A DNA stretch of 38,093 nt from Chitinasiproducens palmae (lineage in GTDB: Bacteria > Pseudomonadota > Gammaproteobacteria > Burkholderiales > Burkholderiaceae): the NCBI RefSeq assembly GCF_900095735.1, contig NZ_FNLO01000019.1, forward strand, positions 1 to 38,093, written 5' to 3'. The position numbers and the translations under genes were made by a program. Positions 25,915-35,161 of the stretch are shown one piece after another. Below the pieces are notes generated by a model that had not been told where the DNA came from, searched no databases, and worked only from the letters and a program-made list of their open reading frames with translations. How positions within the stretch are numbered: position 1 is the first letter of the stretch; each line of letters begins with the position of its first letter.

Positions 25915-28446
25915 ATGGACCTCAGACACAGACAAGCTCGCTTCGTCGCCGCCCTCTGGCCTTACCTCCTGGCGCTGGTCACGACCGGCGTGGTTGCCCT
26001 GCCTCGCTTCGCGCTGCACCTCGGTCACACCTCGTCATTGCTGCCGTTCATCGGCTCGGTCGTCGTTTCCGCCTGGTTCGGCGGCATCGAGGCCGGCCTG
26101 ATTGCGACCGCGCTCGGCACGGTCGCCGGCCTGCCGTGGCTCAGCAAGCGTCAAGCGTTCGATCCGTCGGCGCCCGCGCACGCAGACGTACTGATGGTGG
26201 GACTATTCATCGTGTCCGGCATTCTGATCAGCGCGGCACTGGCCTCGCTGCGCCTTGGGCGCGCGCGCCTGCTCGACGGCAGCCGCCGTCTGGCCGCCGA
26301 AGTCGACGAGCGCCGCCGTGCCGAGGCCGACGCCCGCCGCCAGCGCGACTGGTTCGGCGTGACGCTGGACAGCATCGGCGACGGCGTGATCATCACCGAC
26401 ACGAATGGACGCGTCGCCACGATGAACGCCGTGGCCGAGGCACTCACCGGTTACCGCTTGAGCGATGCGCAGGACCGCCCGCTGCGCAACATCCTGCGAC
26501 TGCGCGCGAGCCCGCCGCCGGTCGGCGACAACGTGGCGCCGTTCCATGCCGCTTCGGCCGGAGGTATCGGGCGGGCATGGCATGAGGCACCGGTGCCTGC
26601 CGATAAACCCGCGCAAGACGCGCCTCCTGAACTGCGCTACGACCACGCGGCGTCGGAAGCGGCCCCATTTGCGCCGGACGAGCGCGACGAGGCGGGCTGG
26701 CCGACGCTGGGCAGCGGCGTCCGATGGCGCGCCGGCCGACAGACGATTCGCACGCTGCTCAGCCGCGACGGCATCGAGCGCCCGGTGGAGCTGAGCATCG
26801 CGGCGATCCATGACGACGACGGCAACGCAGGGCGCGATCCGGCCGAGGACGGCGGCAGCTCGATCGTCGTCTTTCGGGACATCACCGACCGCTACCGCGC
26901 GGAAGCGAAAGTACGGGCCAGCGAGGAGCGGCTGGCGGACTTCTTCGAGAACGTCGATGTCGGGCTCAATCTGGTCGATGCGCGCGGCACCATCCTGCGT
27001 GCCAACCAATCGATGCTCGAACTGCTGTCCTGTCAACGCGAGAACTACGTCGGACAACCGCTCAGCCGTTTCTGGCAGCAGCCTGAGCGCTTCGAAGGGG
27101 CGCTCGCCCGCCTCCTTGCCGGCGACTCCGTGCGCAACGTCGAAGGCACGTTGCTCGGCCGGGACGGCAAGACCCACGACGTGCTGCTCGATGCGAACGG
27201 GCACTGGGACGGCAGCCGCTTCCAATATGCGCGCTGCGTGATCCGCGACATCAGCGACCGCAAGCGCGCGGAGCTGGAAGCGGGCCGCCTGATGGAAAGC
27301 CTGCGCGCGGCGGACCGCAACAAGGACGAGTTCATCGCGGTCCTCGCGCACGAACTTCGCAACCCGCTGGCACCGATCAGCGCTTGCATCGACATCTTGT
27401 CGCGCCACCCCGATGAAGCGAGTGCGCAGCGCGCACGCGACATCATGAGTCGACAGATCAACCAGATGGTCCGTCTCGTCGACGACCTGCTGCAGATTTC
27501 GAGAATCACGCACAACCGTCTCGAATTGCGCCGGGAGCGCGTGTCGCTCCAGCGCGTCATCGACAGTGCCGTCGAGGCCAGCCGCACGCTGATCGACACG
27601 CGTGCGCACAGCCTGCGCGTCGACACCGGCGACACGCCACTGATCGTCGATGCCGACCCCGCGCGACTGGCCCAGGTGTTTTCGAATCTGCTGAACAACG
27701 CCGCGAAGTTTACGCTGCCCGGTGGCCGCATCGAACTGACCGCGCGCGCCGAGGGCAGCGAAGCGTGCGTCACGGTGCAGGATAACGGCGTCGGCATCCC
27801 GGCGGACATGCTCGATCAGGTCTTCGACACCTTCACGCGCATCGAACCTTCGGAGGACGTCGTGCCGGGCGGCCTCGGTCTTGGCCTGTCGCTGGTGCGC
27901 AAGCTCACGCGCCTGCATGGCGGCCACGTGTCGGTGGCGAGCGAGGGACTGGGCCACGGCGCCACGTTCCGGGTCTGGCTGCCGCTGCTCGCCACCGACC
28001 CGCTGCCGTCGCAGGCGCCGCAGGCCGCGGCGTCGGCAGCGCGTCCGCTGCGCATCCTGGTGGTCGATGACAACCTCGACGCGGCCGAGGCCCTCGACGC
28101 GATGCTGGCGCTCGATGGACACGAAACGCAGCGCGCGCCGGATGGCGAGACGGCACTGACGTTGATCGAGACCTTCCGCCCGGAGCTGGTCTTCCTGGAC
28201 ATCGGCCTGCCCGGCATCAGCGGCTACGAGTGCGCCACACGCATACGCGCGATGCCCTGGGGGGCGCGCACCACGTTGGTCGCGCTGACCGGCTACGGAC
28301 AGGACAAGGACGTGCGGCAAGCGCGCGAGGCGGGCTTCGACGACCACCTCGTCAAGCCTGCGTCAGCCGCGGCGATCCAGCGCATGGTGTCGGTGGTCGC
28401 GAGTTTCCCGACGCCGGTACCCGCCGCCGTGCCCCATCCAGACTGA
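25915..28446 (+). CDS. Membrane-bound hybrid histidine kinase with DUF4118-like sensor
   Basis: An 843-residue kinase. Residues 10-120 hold about four hydrophobic segments (WPYLLALVTTGVVAL; LLPFIGSVVVSAWFGGIEAG; VGLFIVSGILISAALASL), a KdpD-like DUF4118 arrangement. A PAS domain (about 145-330) contains an inserted Pro/Ala-rich stretch, and a second PAS follows (about 340-460). HisKA has H479 in IAVLAHELRNPLAP. The HATPase has N-box LLNNAAKF, G1 DNGVGI and G2 GGLGLGLSL. A C-terminal receiver has LRILVVDDNLDAA, D762 in FLDIGLPG and K in LVKPAS. This layout is common for orphan hybrid kinases of beta-proteobacteria. The signal is unknown. It is divergent from the soluble kinase-ku-ligD genes. 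No clear ribosome site precedes ATG 25915. Confidence 0.92.
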   Translation: MDLRHRQARFVAALWPYLLALVTTGVVALPRFALHLGHTSSLLPFIGSVVVSAWFGGIEAGLIATALGTVAGLPWLSKRQAFDPSAPAHADVLMVGLFIVSGILISAALASLRLGRARLLDGSRRLAAEVDERRRAEADARRQRDWFGVTLDSIGDGVIITDTNGRVATMNAVAEALTGYRLSDAQDRPLRNILRLRASPPPVGDNVAPFHAASAGGIGRAWHEAPVPADKPAQDAPPELRYDHAASEAAPFAPDERDEAGWPTLGSGVRWRAGRQTIRTLLSRDGIERPVELSIAAIHDDDGNAGRDPAEDGGSSIVVFRDITDRYRAEAKVRASEERLADFFENVDVGLNLVDARGTILRANQSMLELLSCQRENYVGQPLSRFWQQPERFEGALARLLAGDSVRNVEGTLLGRDGKTHDVLLDANGHWDGSRFQYARCVIRDISDRKRAELEAGRLMESLRAADRNKDEFIAVLAHELRNPLAPISACIDILSRHPDEASAQRARDIMSRQINQMVRLVDDLLQISRITHNRLELRRERVSLQRVIDSAVEASRTLIDTRAHSLRVDTGDTPLIVDADPARLAQVFSNLLNNAAKFTLPGGRIELTARAEGSEACVTVQDNGVGIPADMLDQVFDTFTRIEPSEDVVPGGLGLGLSLVRKLTRLHGGHVSVASEGLGHGATFRVWLPLLATDPLPSQAPQAAASAARPLRILVVDDNLDAAEALDAMLALDGHETQRAPDGETALTLIETFRPELVFLDIGLPGISGYECATRIRAMPWGARTTLVALTGYGQDKDVRQAREAGFDDHLVKPASAAAIQRMVSVVASFPTPVPAAVPHPD

Positions 28447-28843
28447 GCGCCGTGGCGGTCTGCCGGCGCGGTTGCAAGCCACCGCCAGCGGCGCTACAGT
28501 CGCTGCGACCGGCCGCCTGCTTTGCAACGCCGTTGGCGACACCGGTGGCGCTACCGTTGATGATACGGTTCGCACCCGGGCGCGCAGCCGTTGCAACCGG
28601 ACCGTGCCATGGCGCCGAACAGCACCAGATGGCGAGCCGGCTCGACGGCATGCGACGATCCGCGCCAGTGCGCCGCGCTGTCCAGCGATCGACGAACTGG
28701 TTCGATTCGCCTCCATCGGCGCGCGGGACAACGCCCCAGCGTCTCGATGCGGGCCGCGGCGCGGCGCCGCACGAGGCATGCTGCGAGCGGTGCGTTCCCG
28801 CCGCACACGCGTCCCGATCAATTCACTCCCCGCCCAACCTCTC
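28447..28843. other. Region upstream of the helicase gene
   Basis: About 400 bases follow the hybrid kinase. The helicase frame is open through most of it (from an ATG at 28472), but the translated stretch is Arg/Ala/Thr-rich with no domain character and is treated as untranslated. An in-frame ATG at 28778 is the main alternative helicase start. No terminator was seen. Confidence 0.5.
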
Positions 28844-30940
28844 GTGACTTCCGACGTCTCGCCCACGACGCCCTTGCCGCCCGATGGTGCAGCCGATGCG
28901 CTGGCCAGACTCTACGCGACCCTGAACGACGAGCAACGCGCCGTGGTCGACGCGCCGGCGGATCTGCCGCTGCAGGTGATCGCCGGCGCGGGGACCGGCA
29001 AGACCAATACGCTGGTACACCGGGTGATTCGGCTGATCGAGCGCGGCGTGGCGCCTGACGCGATCATGCTGCTGACCTTCTCCCGCCGCGCCGCCGAAGA
29101 GATGCGCGGCCGGGTGATGCGACTGCTGGCCAGCGCAGGCATGCCCGAAATCCGTCTCGATTGGGCCGGCACCTTCCACGCGACCGGCGCGCAACTGCTG
29201 CGCGACTACGCGGGCGTGATCGGCTTGTCGCCCAATTTCACCATCGCCGATCGCGACGACTCGGCCGATCTGCTCGGCCTGCTGCGGCACGAACTGGGGC
29301 TCGACGAAACCGCACAGCGTTTCCCGACGCGTCAGACCTGCCTCGCGATCTATTCGCGGGTCGTCAACACGGGCGCTGCGCTGCAGGCGGTCGTTGCCGA
29401 GCACTTTCCGTGGTGTGCCGGCTGGGAAGTGCAGCTCAAGCGCCTGTTCGCCAACTACGTTGCCGCCAAGCAGGCGGACCAGGTGCTCGACTATGACGAC
29501 CTGTTGTTGATCTGGGAGCGCATGCTCGACGTGCCGTTGATTGCCGACGATCTGCGTGCCCGCTTCAGCCATGTGCTGGTCGACGAATATCAAGACACCA
29601 ACCGGCTTCAGGCCAGCCTGCTGTTCGCGATGCGCCCGCATGGGCAAGGCTTGACGGTAGTGGGCGACGACGCGCAGTCGATCTATGCATTCCGCGGCGC
29701 CGAGGCCGCGAATATGTTCGAGTTCGTCGAACAGTGCACGCCGGCCGCCACTGTCCTGACCCTGACGCGGAACTACCGCAGCAGCGCGCCGCTGCTGGCG
29801 GCATCGAACGCGGTGATCCACGAGGCGGCGCGCCGCCATCCGAAAACGCTGTGGACCACGCGCGCGGACGGCGAAGCACCGTCGCTGGTCAGTCTTGCCG
29901 ACGAGACTGCGCAGGCGGACTACGTGTCGTTGCAGGCGCTGGCGCGCCGCGAAGGCGGCGCCCGGCTGCGCGACCAGGCCATTCTCTTTCGAACCGGCAC
30001 GCACAGCGCCGCGCTGGAGGTCGCGCTGGGCGCGCGCCGTATCCCGTTCCGCAAATTCGGCGGTCTCAAATTTCTCGACGCGGCGCACGTGCGCGACCTG
30101 CTCGCCATCCTGCGCTTCGCGCAGAATCCGCGCGAGCGCGTTGCCGGCTTCCGCGTGCTCCAGTTGCTGCCCGGCGTTGGCGCGGCAACCGCTGCGCAGA
30201 CGTTGGCCGCGATCACCACCGCGCTGGGTTCCGCCGTCGCGCCACCGCGCGGCTTCCGCCTGCCCGAGCCGAAACGCGCGCTGGCCCATTGGGATGCGTT
30301 GGCCGATCTGCTCGCGGCATTGGCGCAACCGGTCGAACCCGTCGGCGCGCAGGTGGAACGCGCGCTTGCCTGGTACGAGCCCTGGCTGGCGGCGCGCTTC
30401 GACGACGCCGCGATCCGCATCGAGGATCTGCATGCACTGGCCCGCATCGCGCACACCTATCCGAGCCGCGAACGCTTTCTTGCCGAACTGACCCTCGACC
30501 CACCGGACGCCGTCAGCGACCAGGCCGCCGACCCGATGCTCGACGATGACTATTTGATCCTGTCGACGATCCACTCCGCGAAGGGCCGCGAGTGGCGCCA
30601 TGTGACCCTGCTCAACGCGGTCGACGGCTGCCTGCCGGCCGACATGGCGACGCGCAACGCGAGCGAACTTGAGGAAGAGCGCCGGCTGCTGTACGTGGCG
30701 ATGACGCGCGCCCGGGAGACGCTTGAGATCGTCCTGCCTTTGCGCTTCCACGTCCACCAACAGGCGGCCGGCGGCGACCGCCATGTATTCGCGCAACGCA
30801 CGCGCTTCATTCCGCCCAAGCTACTGTCCTTGTTCGACTCGCGGGCTTGGCCAAGCGCGGCGCCCAGCGAAACCGGGCGGCAAGCGCTGGCGGCGCTGCG
30901 TGTCGACATCGCGGCCAAGCTGCGCAGCATGTGGGACTGA
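28844..30940 (+). CDS. UvrD/Rep-type ATP-dependent DNA helicase
   Basis: A superfamily 1A 3'-5' helicase of about 698 residues. Motifs in order are: Q-motif region LNDEQRAVV; Walker A GAGTGKTN with K53; Ia LTFSRRAAEEM; II VDEYQDTN; III GDDAQSIYAFRGA; IV LTRNYRSS; V LSTIHSAKGREW; VI VAMTRARETL. It would unwind DNA in repair or in removing proteins from DNA. GTG 28844 is chosen because it places the Walker Lys at 53, near the family norm. ATG 28778 would add 22 residues, and neither has a good ribosome site. The C-terminus stops soon after motif VI, lacking the long UvrD tail, so it is a paralogue rather than certain UvrD. serB follows 214 bases on. Confidence 0.92.
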   Translation: MTSDVSPTTPLPPDGAADALARLYATLNDEQRAVVDAPADLPLQVIAGAGTGKTNTLVHRVIRLIERGVAPDAIMLLTFSRRAAEEMRGRVMRLLASAGMPEIRLDWAGTFHATGAQLLRDYAGVIGLSPNFTIADRDDSADLLGLLRHELGLDETAQRFPTRQTCLAIYSRVVNTGAALQAVVAEHFPWCAGWEVQLKRLFANYVAAKQADQVLDYDDLLLIWERMLDVPLIADDLRARFSHVLVDEYQDTNRLQASLLFAMRPHGQGLTVVGDDAQSIYAFRGAEAANMFEFVEQCTPAATVLTLTRNYRSSAPLLAASNAVIHEAARRHPKTLWTTRADGEAPSLVSLADETAQADYVSLQALARREGGARLRDQAILFRTGTHSAALEVALGARRIPFRKFGGLKFLDAAHVRDLLAILRFAQNPRERVAGFRVLQLLPGVGAATAAQTLAAITTALGSAVAPPRGFRLPEPKRALAHWDALADLLAALAQPVEPVGAQVERALAWYEPWLAARFDDAAIRIEDLHALARIAHTYPSRERFLAELTLDPPDAVSDQAADPMLDDDYLILSTIHSAKGREWRHVTLLNAVDGCLPADMATRNASELEEERRLLYVAMTRARETLEIVLPLRFHVHQQAAGGDRHVFAQRTRFIPPKLLSLFDSRAWPSAAPSETGRQALAALRVDIAAKLRSMWD

Positions 30941-31154
30941 CCGAAGGCACGGCGCCGGTCTCCACGGCAGCAACGTACACGCCGGGTTGCAACGACGGCC
31001 GCAACGACGGTCGCAAGATGCGCCGGCCGCGACGCGGGCGACAAAGGTCGGCGCAACCACTAGAATGGGCGCTCGCCGCACCGCCGCCTGTCGACGTGTC
31101 GGCCCGTCGCCGCGCAAGCCTCCGTGCGCCCCGCCCTCACCGTGTGTTGCTGTC

Positions 31155-32012
31155 ATGAATCTCGTCATCCAAGGCGTTCAGCCGCTTGCCGCTGCTCAAA
31201 TCGATTCGGTGCGCGCCGCGCTCGGCCACGGCGCCCCTGCGCCGGAGACGGTCGATGCCCATGCCGTTCGCTTCGCGTTCGGCGAAACGCCGCCCTCGGA
31301 GCCGGTGCGAACCGGGCTGGCCCAAGTATGCGAAGCGATGTCGCTCGATTGCGCATGGCTCGCGCCGGGCAGGATGGCCGACTTCGCGGTACTCGCGATG
31401 GACATGGACTCAACGTTGATCACCATCGAGTGCATCGACGAAATCGCCGACTTCTGCGGCGTCAAGGACCGCGTTGCGGCGATTACCGAAGCGGCCATGC
31501 GCGGCGAGATCAAGGACTTCGCTGAAAGCCTCACACGTCGCGTCGCGCTGCTCGAGGGGTTGGAGGCGACGGCGCTGGAGCAGGTCTATCTCGAACGCCT
31601 ACGGCTTTCGCCGGGCGCCGAAACGCTGCTGGCGCGGGCGCGCGAAGCCGGTTTGAAGACGCTGCTGGTATCGGGCGGCTTCACCTTTTTCACCGAGAAA
31701 CTGCAGACGCGCCTTGGTCTCGACTTCACCCATGCGAACCGGCTGGAAGTGGTCGACGGCAAGCTGACCGGCCGCGTCGACGGTCCGATCCTCGACGCGG
31801 CCGGCAAGGCCCGCGAATTGCGCCTGACCTGCCAACGGCTGGGCGTGCCGACGGCACGCGCCATCGCGATCGGCGACGGCTCGAACGATCTGGCCATGAT
31901 GGCCGAAGCCGGCGTGTCGGTTGCCTACCATGCGAAGCCAAAGGTCCGCGAAGCCGCCAGCGTGGCGTTGAGCCATGTCGGCCTGGACGGCGTGCCGCGC
32001 CTGTTTGCCTAG
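31155..32012 (+). CDS. serB: Phosphoserine phosphatase SerB
   Basis: A 285-residue HAD-family enzyme that dephosphorylates O-phosphoserine in the last step of serine synthesis. Motif I is DMDSTLITIE with nucleophile D83 and D85. Motif II is LLVSGGFTFF. The Lys of motif III is probably in DAAGKARELR, and motif IV is IGDGSNDLAMM. The N-terminal 75 residues form a shortened ACT-like regulatory part. ATG 31155 is the only start giving the expected length; no strong Shine-Dalgarno precedes it. The protein ends SHVGLDGVPRLFA. It is transcribed in the same direction as the helicase but separated by 214 bases, so it probably has its own promoter. Confidence 0.97.
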   Translation: MNLVIQGVQPLAAAQIDSVRAALGHGAPAPETVDAHAVRFAFGETPPSEPVRTGLAQVCEAMSLDCAWLAPGRMADFAVLAMDMDSTLITIECIDEIADFCGVKDRVAAITEAAMRGEIKDFAESLTRRVALLEGLEATALEQVYLERLRLSPGAETLLARAREAGLKTLLVSGGFTFFTEKLQTRLGLDFTHANRLEVVDGKLTGRVDGPILDAAGKARELRLTCQRLGVPTARAIAIGDGSNDLAMMAEAGVSVAYHAKPKVREAASVALSHVGLDGVPRLFA

Positions 32013-32390
32013 CGGCGCCCGCGCTACTCGGCATACCGCAACGCGCGGCCGCGCAAACGGGCGCGCTTCCTGATCGCCGTGCCGACGTGCGTCGCGCCGT
32101 GAAGCGCGCCCACGCGTGGCGCCACTCGGCATCCTGCGGCCACGCCTGACGGCAAGGCAGTGCAACCGCCACGGCAAGGCAAGGCAAGGCAAGGCGAGGC
32201 GCCCGAAGGCCCGCGGTACCGCACTTCGCCCAGTGCGCTTCGTGCCGTAGTCAGATGCCGCGTCCAGTTGCCGCGGGTCAGCGGGTGCAGGCGGTCGGCT
32301 CGTGCAGCCGACTCATGCAGTCGACTAATGCAGCCGACTCATGCGGACGGCTCAGGCGGACGGCTCAGGCGGACGGCTCAGGCGGACGGC
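32013..32390. other. Convergent intergenic region serB/metC with repeats
   Basis: 378 bases lie between two convergent gene ends. It holds a 5-base repeat run (32173-32197) and a 13-base repeat array (32303-32393). No intrinsic terminator with a T-run was recognised for either gene, and no coding frame is convincing. Confidence 0.6.
32173..32197. repeat. 5-base repeat ggcaa, about five units
   Basis: Four exact ggcaa units are followed by ggcga. It is a simple-sequence tract between serB and metC. Confidence 0.8.
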
Positions 32391-32393
32391 TCA
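32303..32393. repeat. 13-base tandem repeat, seven units, ending at the metC stop
   Basis: Units 1 and 3 are tgcagccgactca, unit 2 is tgcagtcgactaa, unit 4 is tgcggacggctca, and units 5-7 are ggcggacggctca. They are head to tail without gaps. The last three bases of unit 7 (32391-32393) are the complement of the metC stop codon. The gradient from one variant to the other suggests stepwise duplication. Confidence 0.95.
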
Positions 32394-33611
32394 GGCGGGC
32401 GATTGAACCAGATGCGTTGACAGGCTCTGCTCCAGATCCGCGCGCAGATCGTCTTCGCTTTCAAGACCGATGAAGAACCGCACCAACTGCCCGCTGTGCG
32501 GCCATTCGCTGGCCGTGCGCATGGCACCGATCCGGTAGGGCACCGCAAGACTGTGCGCGCCGCCCCAGCTGAAGCCGATCTTGAACAGAGACAGGCCCTC
32601 GACGAACGCGTCGACCTGCTCGGCACTGTAAGACGGTTCGAAGATCACCGAGAACAGGCCGCCGGCTCCGGTGAAGTCGCGTCGCCAGTGTTCGTGACCG
32701 GCGCAATCCGGCAGCCCCGGATGCAGCACGCAGTCGATCTCGGGACGCAACTTGAGCCATGCGGCAAGCGACAACGCCGTGCGCTCGTGCGCCGCGTAAC
32801 GGATTTCCAGCGTGGCCAGGCTGCGCAGCAGCAGCGAGCAGTCGTCAGCCGACACACCCAGCCCCAACCGCATGCGGGCGCGCTTCAACGCGCCGTGGAT
32901 CGCGGCATCGTTGCTGATCGTCGCGCCCATCAGCACATCGCTGGCGCCGGATTGGTACTTGGTCAGGGCCTGCACCGAAACGTCGCAGCCATGCTCGAAC
33001 GGCTTGAACGACAAGCCGGCCGCATACGTGTTGTCGATCGCGACGATCACACCGCGCTCCCGGCCGGCGCCGTGCGCGTGCGCCGCCGCTGCGATTGCCG
33101 GCACGTCGGGGACTTCCATTGTCACCGACCCTGGTGCCTCGACCCACACCAGGCGGGTATTGTCCTGCAGCAGTGCCGCGATCCCCGCACCGATCATCGG
33201 ATCGTAATAGCGGACACTGACGCCGAAGTCACGGGCCAGCCAGTCGCCGTGGTCCCGATTCGGCGTGTATGCATTGTCCGGCACCAGCACGTCGTCACCC
33301 TGGCGCAGGAACGCGAAATAGACATTGGAGATCGAGGCAAGGCCGGACGGCTGCAACAGCGCGTGCTTGCCGCCCTCGATCATTGCCAGCCGGCGTTCGA
33401 GCGTGCGCGACGTCGGCGTGCCATGCAGGCCATAGCGCCATTGCGTGTCGTCCTCGAAGCGAAAGTCGCGCATCGTCGCGAGGTCCGGAAACACGACGGT
33501 CGACGCGCGCGCCACCGCCACCGGAAACGCGTCGAAACCCGGCGCGCTGGGCGTGTCGTCGTGCAGCAACTGCGTGACCAGTGAATGCGCGCCGGATGGT
33601 TTGGAATTCAT
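32391..33611 (-). CDS. metC: Cystathionine beta-lyase (PLP-dependent)
   Basis: A 406-residue member of the Cys/Met-metabolism PLP enzyme family. It would cleave cystathionine to homocysteine, pyruvate and ammonia in methionine synthesis. Readable signatures are YGLHGTPTSRTLERRLAMIE, the cofactor-binding region LLQPSGLASISNVY, the active-site Lys K218 in VQALTKYQSGASDVLMG, and a C-terminal FKIGFSWGGAHSLAVP typical of MetC rather than MetB. ATG 33611 is chosen over an in-frame GTG at 33632, because family proteins begin close to this point. The gene converges with serB. A tandem repeat ends exactly at its stop codon. Cystathionine gamma-lyase activity is possible but less likely. Confidence 0.92.
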   Translation of the reverse strand: MNSKPSGAHSLVTQLLHDDTPSAPGFDAFPVAVARASTVVFPDLATMRDFRFEDDTQWRYGLHGTPTSRTLERRLAMIEGGKHALLQPSGLASISNVYFAFLRQGDDVLVPDNAYTPNRDHGDWLARDFGVSVRYYDPMIGAGIAALLQDNTRLVWVEAPGSVTMEVPDVPAIAAAAHAHGAGRERGVIVAIDNTYAAGLSFKPFEHGCDVSVQALTKYQSGASDVLMGATISNDAAIHGALKRARMRLGLGVSADDCSLLLRSLATLEIRYAAHERTALSLAAWLKLRPEIDCVLHPGLPDCAGHEHWRRDFTGAGGLFSVIFEPSYSAEQVDAFVEGLSLFKIGFSWGGAHSLAVPYRIGAMRTASEWPHSGQLVRFFIGLESEDDLRADLEQSLSTHLVQSPA

Positions 33612-33708
33612 TGTCTTCGTGCGGGCGAACACCCGGTGTTGAAAACCTCAAAGGATGCCACATGCGGTGCAGTGCAGCACGGCCGAAGCCGTGCCCGCTT
33701 GCGATCGA

Positions 33709-34359
33709 TCAACGCACCGGCCGCAGATCGACCGGCTGCGCGCGACTGCCGTCCACCTCGCTGCGCTCGCCGATCAACGAGCCGTCGCGTTGGAACTGCC
33801 CTACCCAGACACCGCTGATGCGCGTGCCATCGTCGGACTCCTCGAGCGTCAGCGTCGTGCCATCGACGTCGCCCGCCAGCAGGATTGCGCGCTGGCCGCC
33901 CACCTCGTGGTATTCGCCGTGCCAGCCGCCAACGTCATCGGAATCGGCGCCAGCGGGCTTCGGACCCAGCCTCACCTCGATGCGACGACCGCCCAGCGTG
34001 CCGCTGTAGCGCGGCAACACAGCGTAGGCCGGATCGGGCCGCAGCACCCGCCGTTCATTGCTGGACTCGGCCGCCAGCGCGGCATTCACATCAGCCGCCG
34101 CAGCGGCGCTCTGGCTGGTGATCGACGTCACCGCCGTGCGTCCGGCCTGCGCCGCACGCACGCTGTCGCTCACCGCACAGCCGCAGAGCAGCAGCGCGCC
34201 GCCGGACAGCACCAAGGCGCCCGCCAGGGAAGCCGCCAGGGCGTCACTGCGCGGACGCGATGCCGACGAGACGTTCGTGGGTCCGGTGCTGATGATCGCG
34301 CCCCCCAGCGTGCCGGGACGGCGGATGAGCGAAGCGAAAAGCAATTGTTTCCGTGACAT
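33709..34359 (-). CDS. Putative lipoprotein, unknown function
   Basis: I do not recognise the family. From ATG 34359 the product is 216 residues. A hydrophobic stretch (about 40-58) ends in a lipobox-like LLCGC, predicting lipidated Cys61. The n-region before it is unusually long, so the true start may be later or differ. After a helical segment rich in Ala/Ser, the C-terminal 110 residues look like a compact beta domain: YSGTLGGRRIEVRLG, HGEYHEVGGQRAILLAG, TLTLEESDDGTRISGVWVG. The alternating pattern suggests a small beta-barrel. It is divergent from another lipoprotein gene at 34730 and lies 97 bases upstream of metC on the same strand. Confidence 0.7.
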   Translation of the reverse strand: MSRKQLLFASLIRRPGTLGGAIISTGPTNVSSASRPRSDALAASLAGALVLSGGALLLCGCAVSDSVRAAQAGRTAVTSITSQSAAAAADVNAALAAESSNERRVLRPDPAYAVLPRYSGTLGGRRIEVRLGPKPAGADSDDVGGWHGEYHEVGGQRAILLAGDVDGTTLTLEESDDGTRISGVWVGQFQRDGSLIGERSEVDGSRAQPVDLRPVR

Positions 34360-34729
34360 CGAATATTGACTTGATTGACTGAGGCAGGAGCGGCGCAAAG
34401 CCGGAGCGGCGCGATGCACGCACCGCGCAGGCACAGCATCGCGCAGGCATGACATCGCGAGATACTACCTGGGCGCGTCGGCAGGCACCGTCGCCGCTTG
34501 CCTGTGCCGATGCGGGCGTCGCATCCTCGCGCGGCCTGCTCGATGAGCGCGGTCCGCAGGCTAGGGCCAGGCTGACAACCGATGCAGCCGGCTGCGCCGC
34601 TCTTGAACGTATGCCGCCGCGTTGCAACGATCAACGCGCTGCCTCCAGGCGCCCCATTGCTGCCGGGCATGCGGCCTTCGCGTTATTATCGCCGCTTTGC
34701 GGACAGCACCGCCCGCGACAGGATTTCCG
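34360..34729. promoter_or_regulatory. Divergent promoter region between two lipoprotein genes
   Basis: 370 bases should carry both promoters. A -10-like TATTAT lies at 34684-34689, 40 bases before the right-hand gene. The best -35-like TTGCTG (34657-34662) is 21 bases away, too far for a standard promoter. No coding frame is convincing. Confidence 0.4.
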
Positions 34730-35161
34730 ATGACCGTTCGTCGACTCGTCAGCCGTACCACAGCGCGCCGTTCCAGCTTGCCCCTGGCCATCTGCAGCGC
34801 ACTTGCATTGGGCGCTTGCAGCAGCTTCCACGTGCCATTCATGTCGCCACGCTCGCCCGACCTGCGTCCGGCGCGAAGCGCCGCCGAAAACATGGTCGAA
34901 ATCGATGCCGCAACGCGCTCTGGCTGCGCGTCGGTCAGAAACGTGGAGCGTCCGGAGCGCGGCGCGCGCGACAACACCACGCAGCGTTGGATCGCCCACA
35001 CCTGCAACGGCGACCTCGTCTATGACGTCGTCACCACGCCGCCTGCTCCCGGCCAGAAGAACCCGACCGTCAAGGTGGTACCGGTCGGCGGCGTTGTCGA
35101 CCGGCCGGCCAACCCGAACGCAAAGCCGGCCCTCCCTGAAGGCACGACCGGCGCCGACTGA
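34730..35161 (+). CDS. Putative lipoprotein, unknown function
   Basis: A 143-residue predicted lipoprotein. The signal peptide ends with LALGAC, giving lipidated Cys30. The mature part has two Cys (SGCASVRN and AHTCNGDLVYDVV) that could pair in the periplasm, and a Pro/Asn/Lys-rich tail. ATG 34730 has AGGA six bases upstream, which fixes the start. The frame extends upstream to 34622, but without signal-peptide character. I do not recognise the family. It is divergent from the lipoprotein gene at 34359, and both may act at the cell envelope. Confidence 0.8.
   Translation: MTVRRLVSRTTARRSSLPLAICSALALGACSSFHVPFMSPRSPDLRPARSAAENMVEIDAATRSGCASVRNVERPERGARDNTTQRWIAHTCNGDLVYDVVTTPPAPGQKNPTVKVVPVGGVVDRPANPNAKPALPEGTTGAD

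Noticed and set aside
26203-28347. 714-codon minus-strand frame opposite the membrane kinase
   Set aside because: Antisense shadow of a gene with intact kinase motifs.
28823-30796. 657-codon minus-strand frame opposite the helicase
   Set aside because: Antisense shadow; all seven helicase motifs are on the plus strand.
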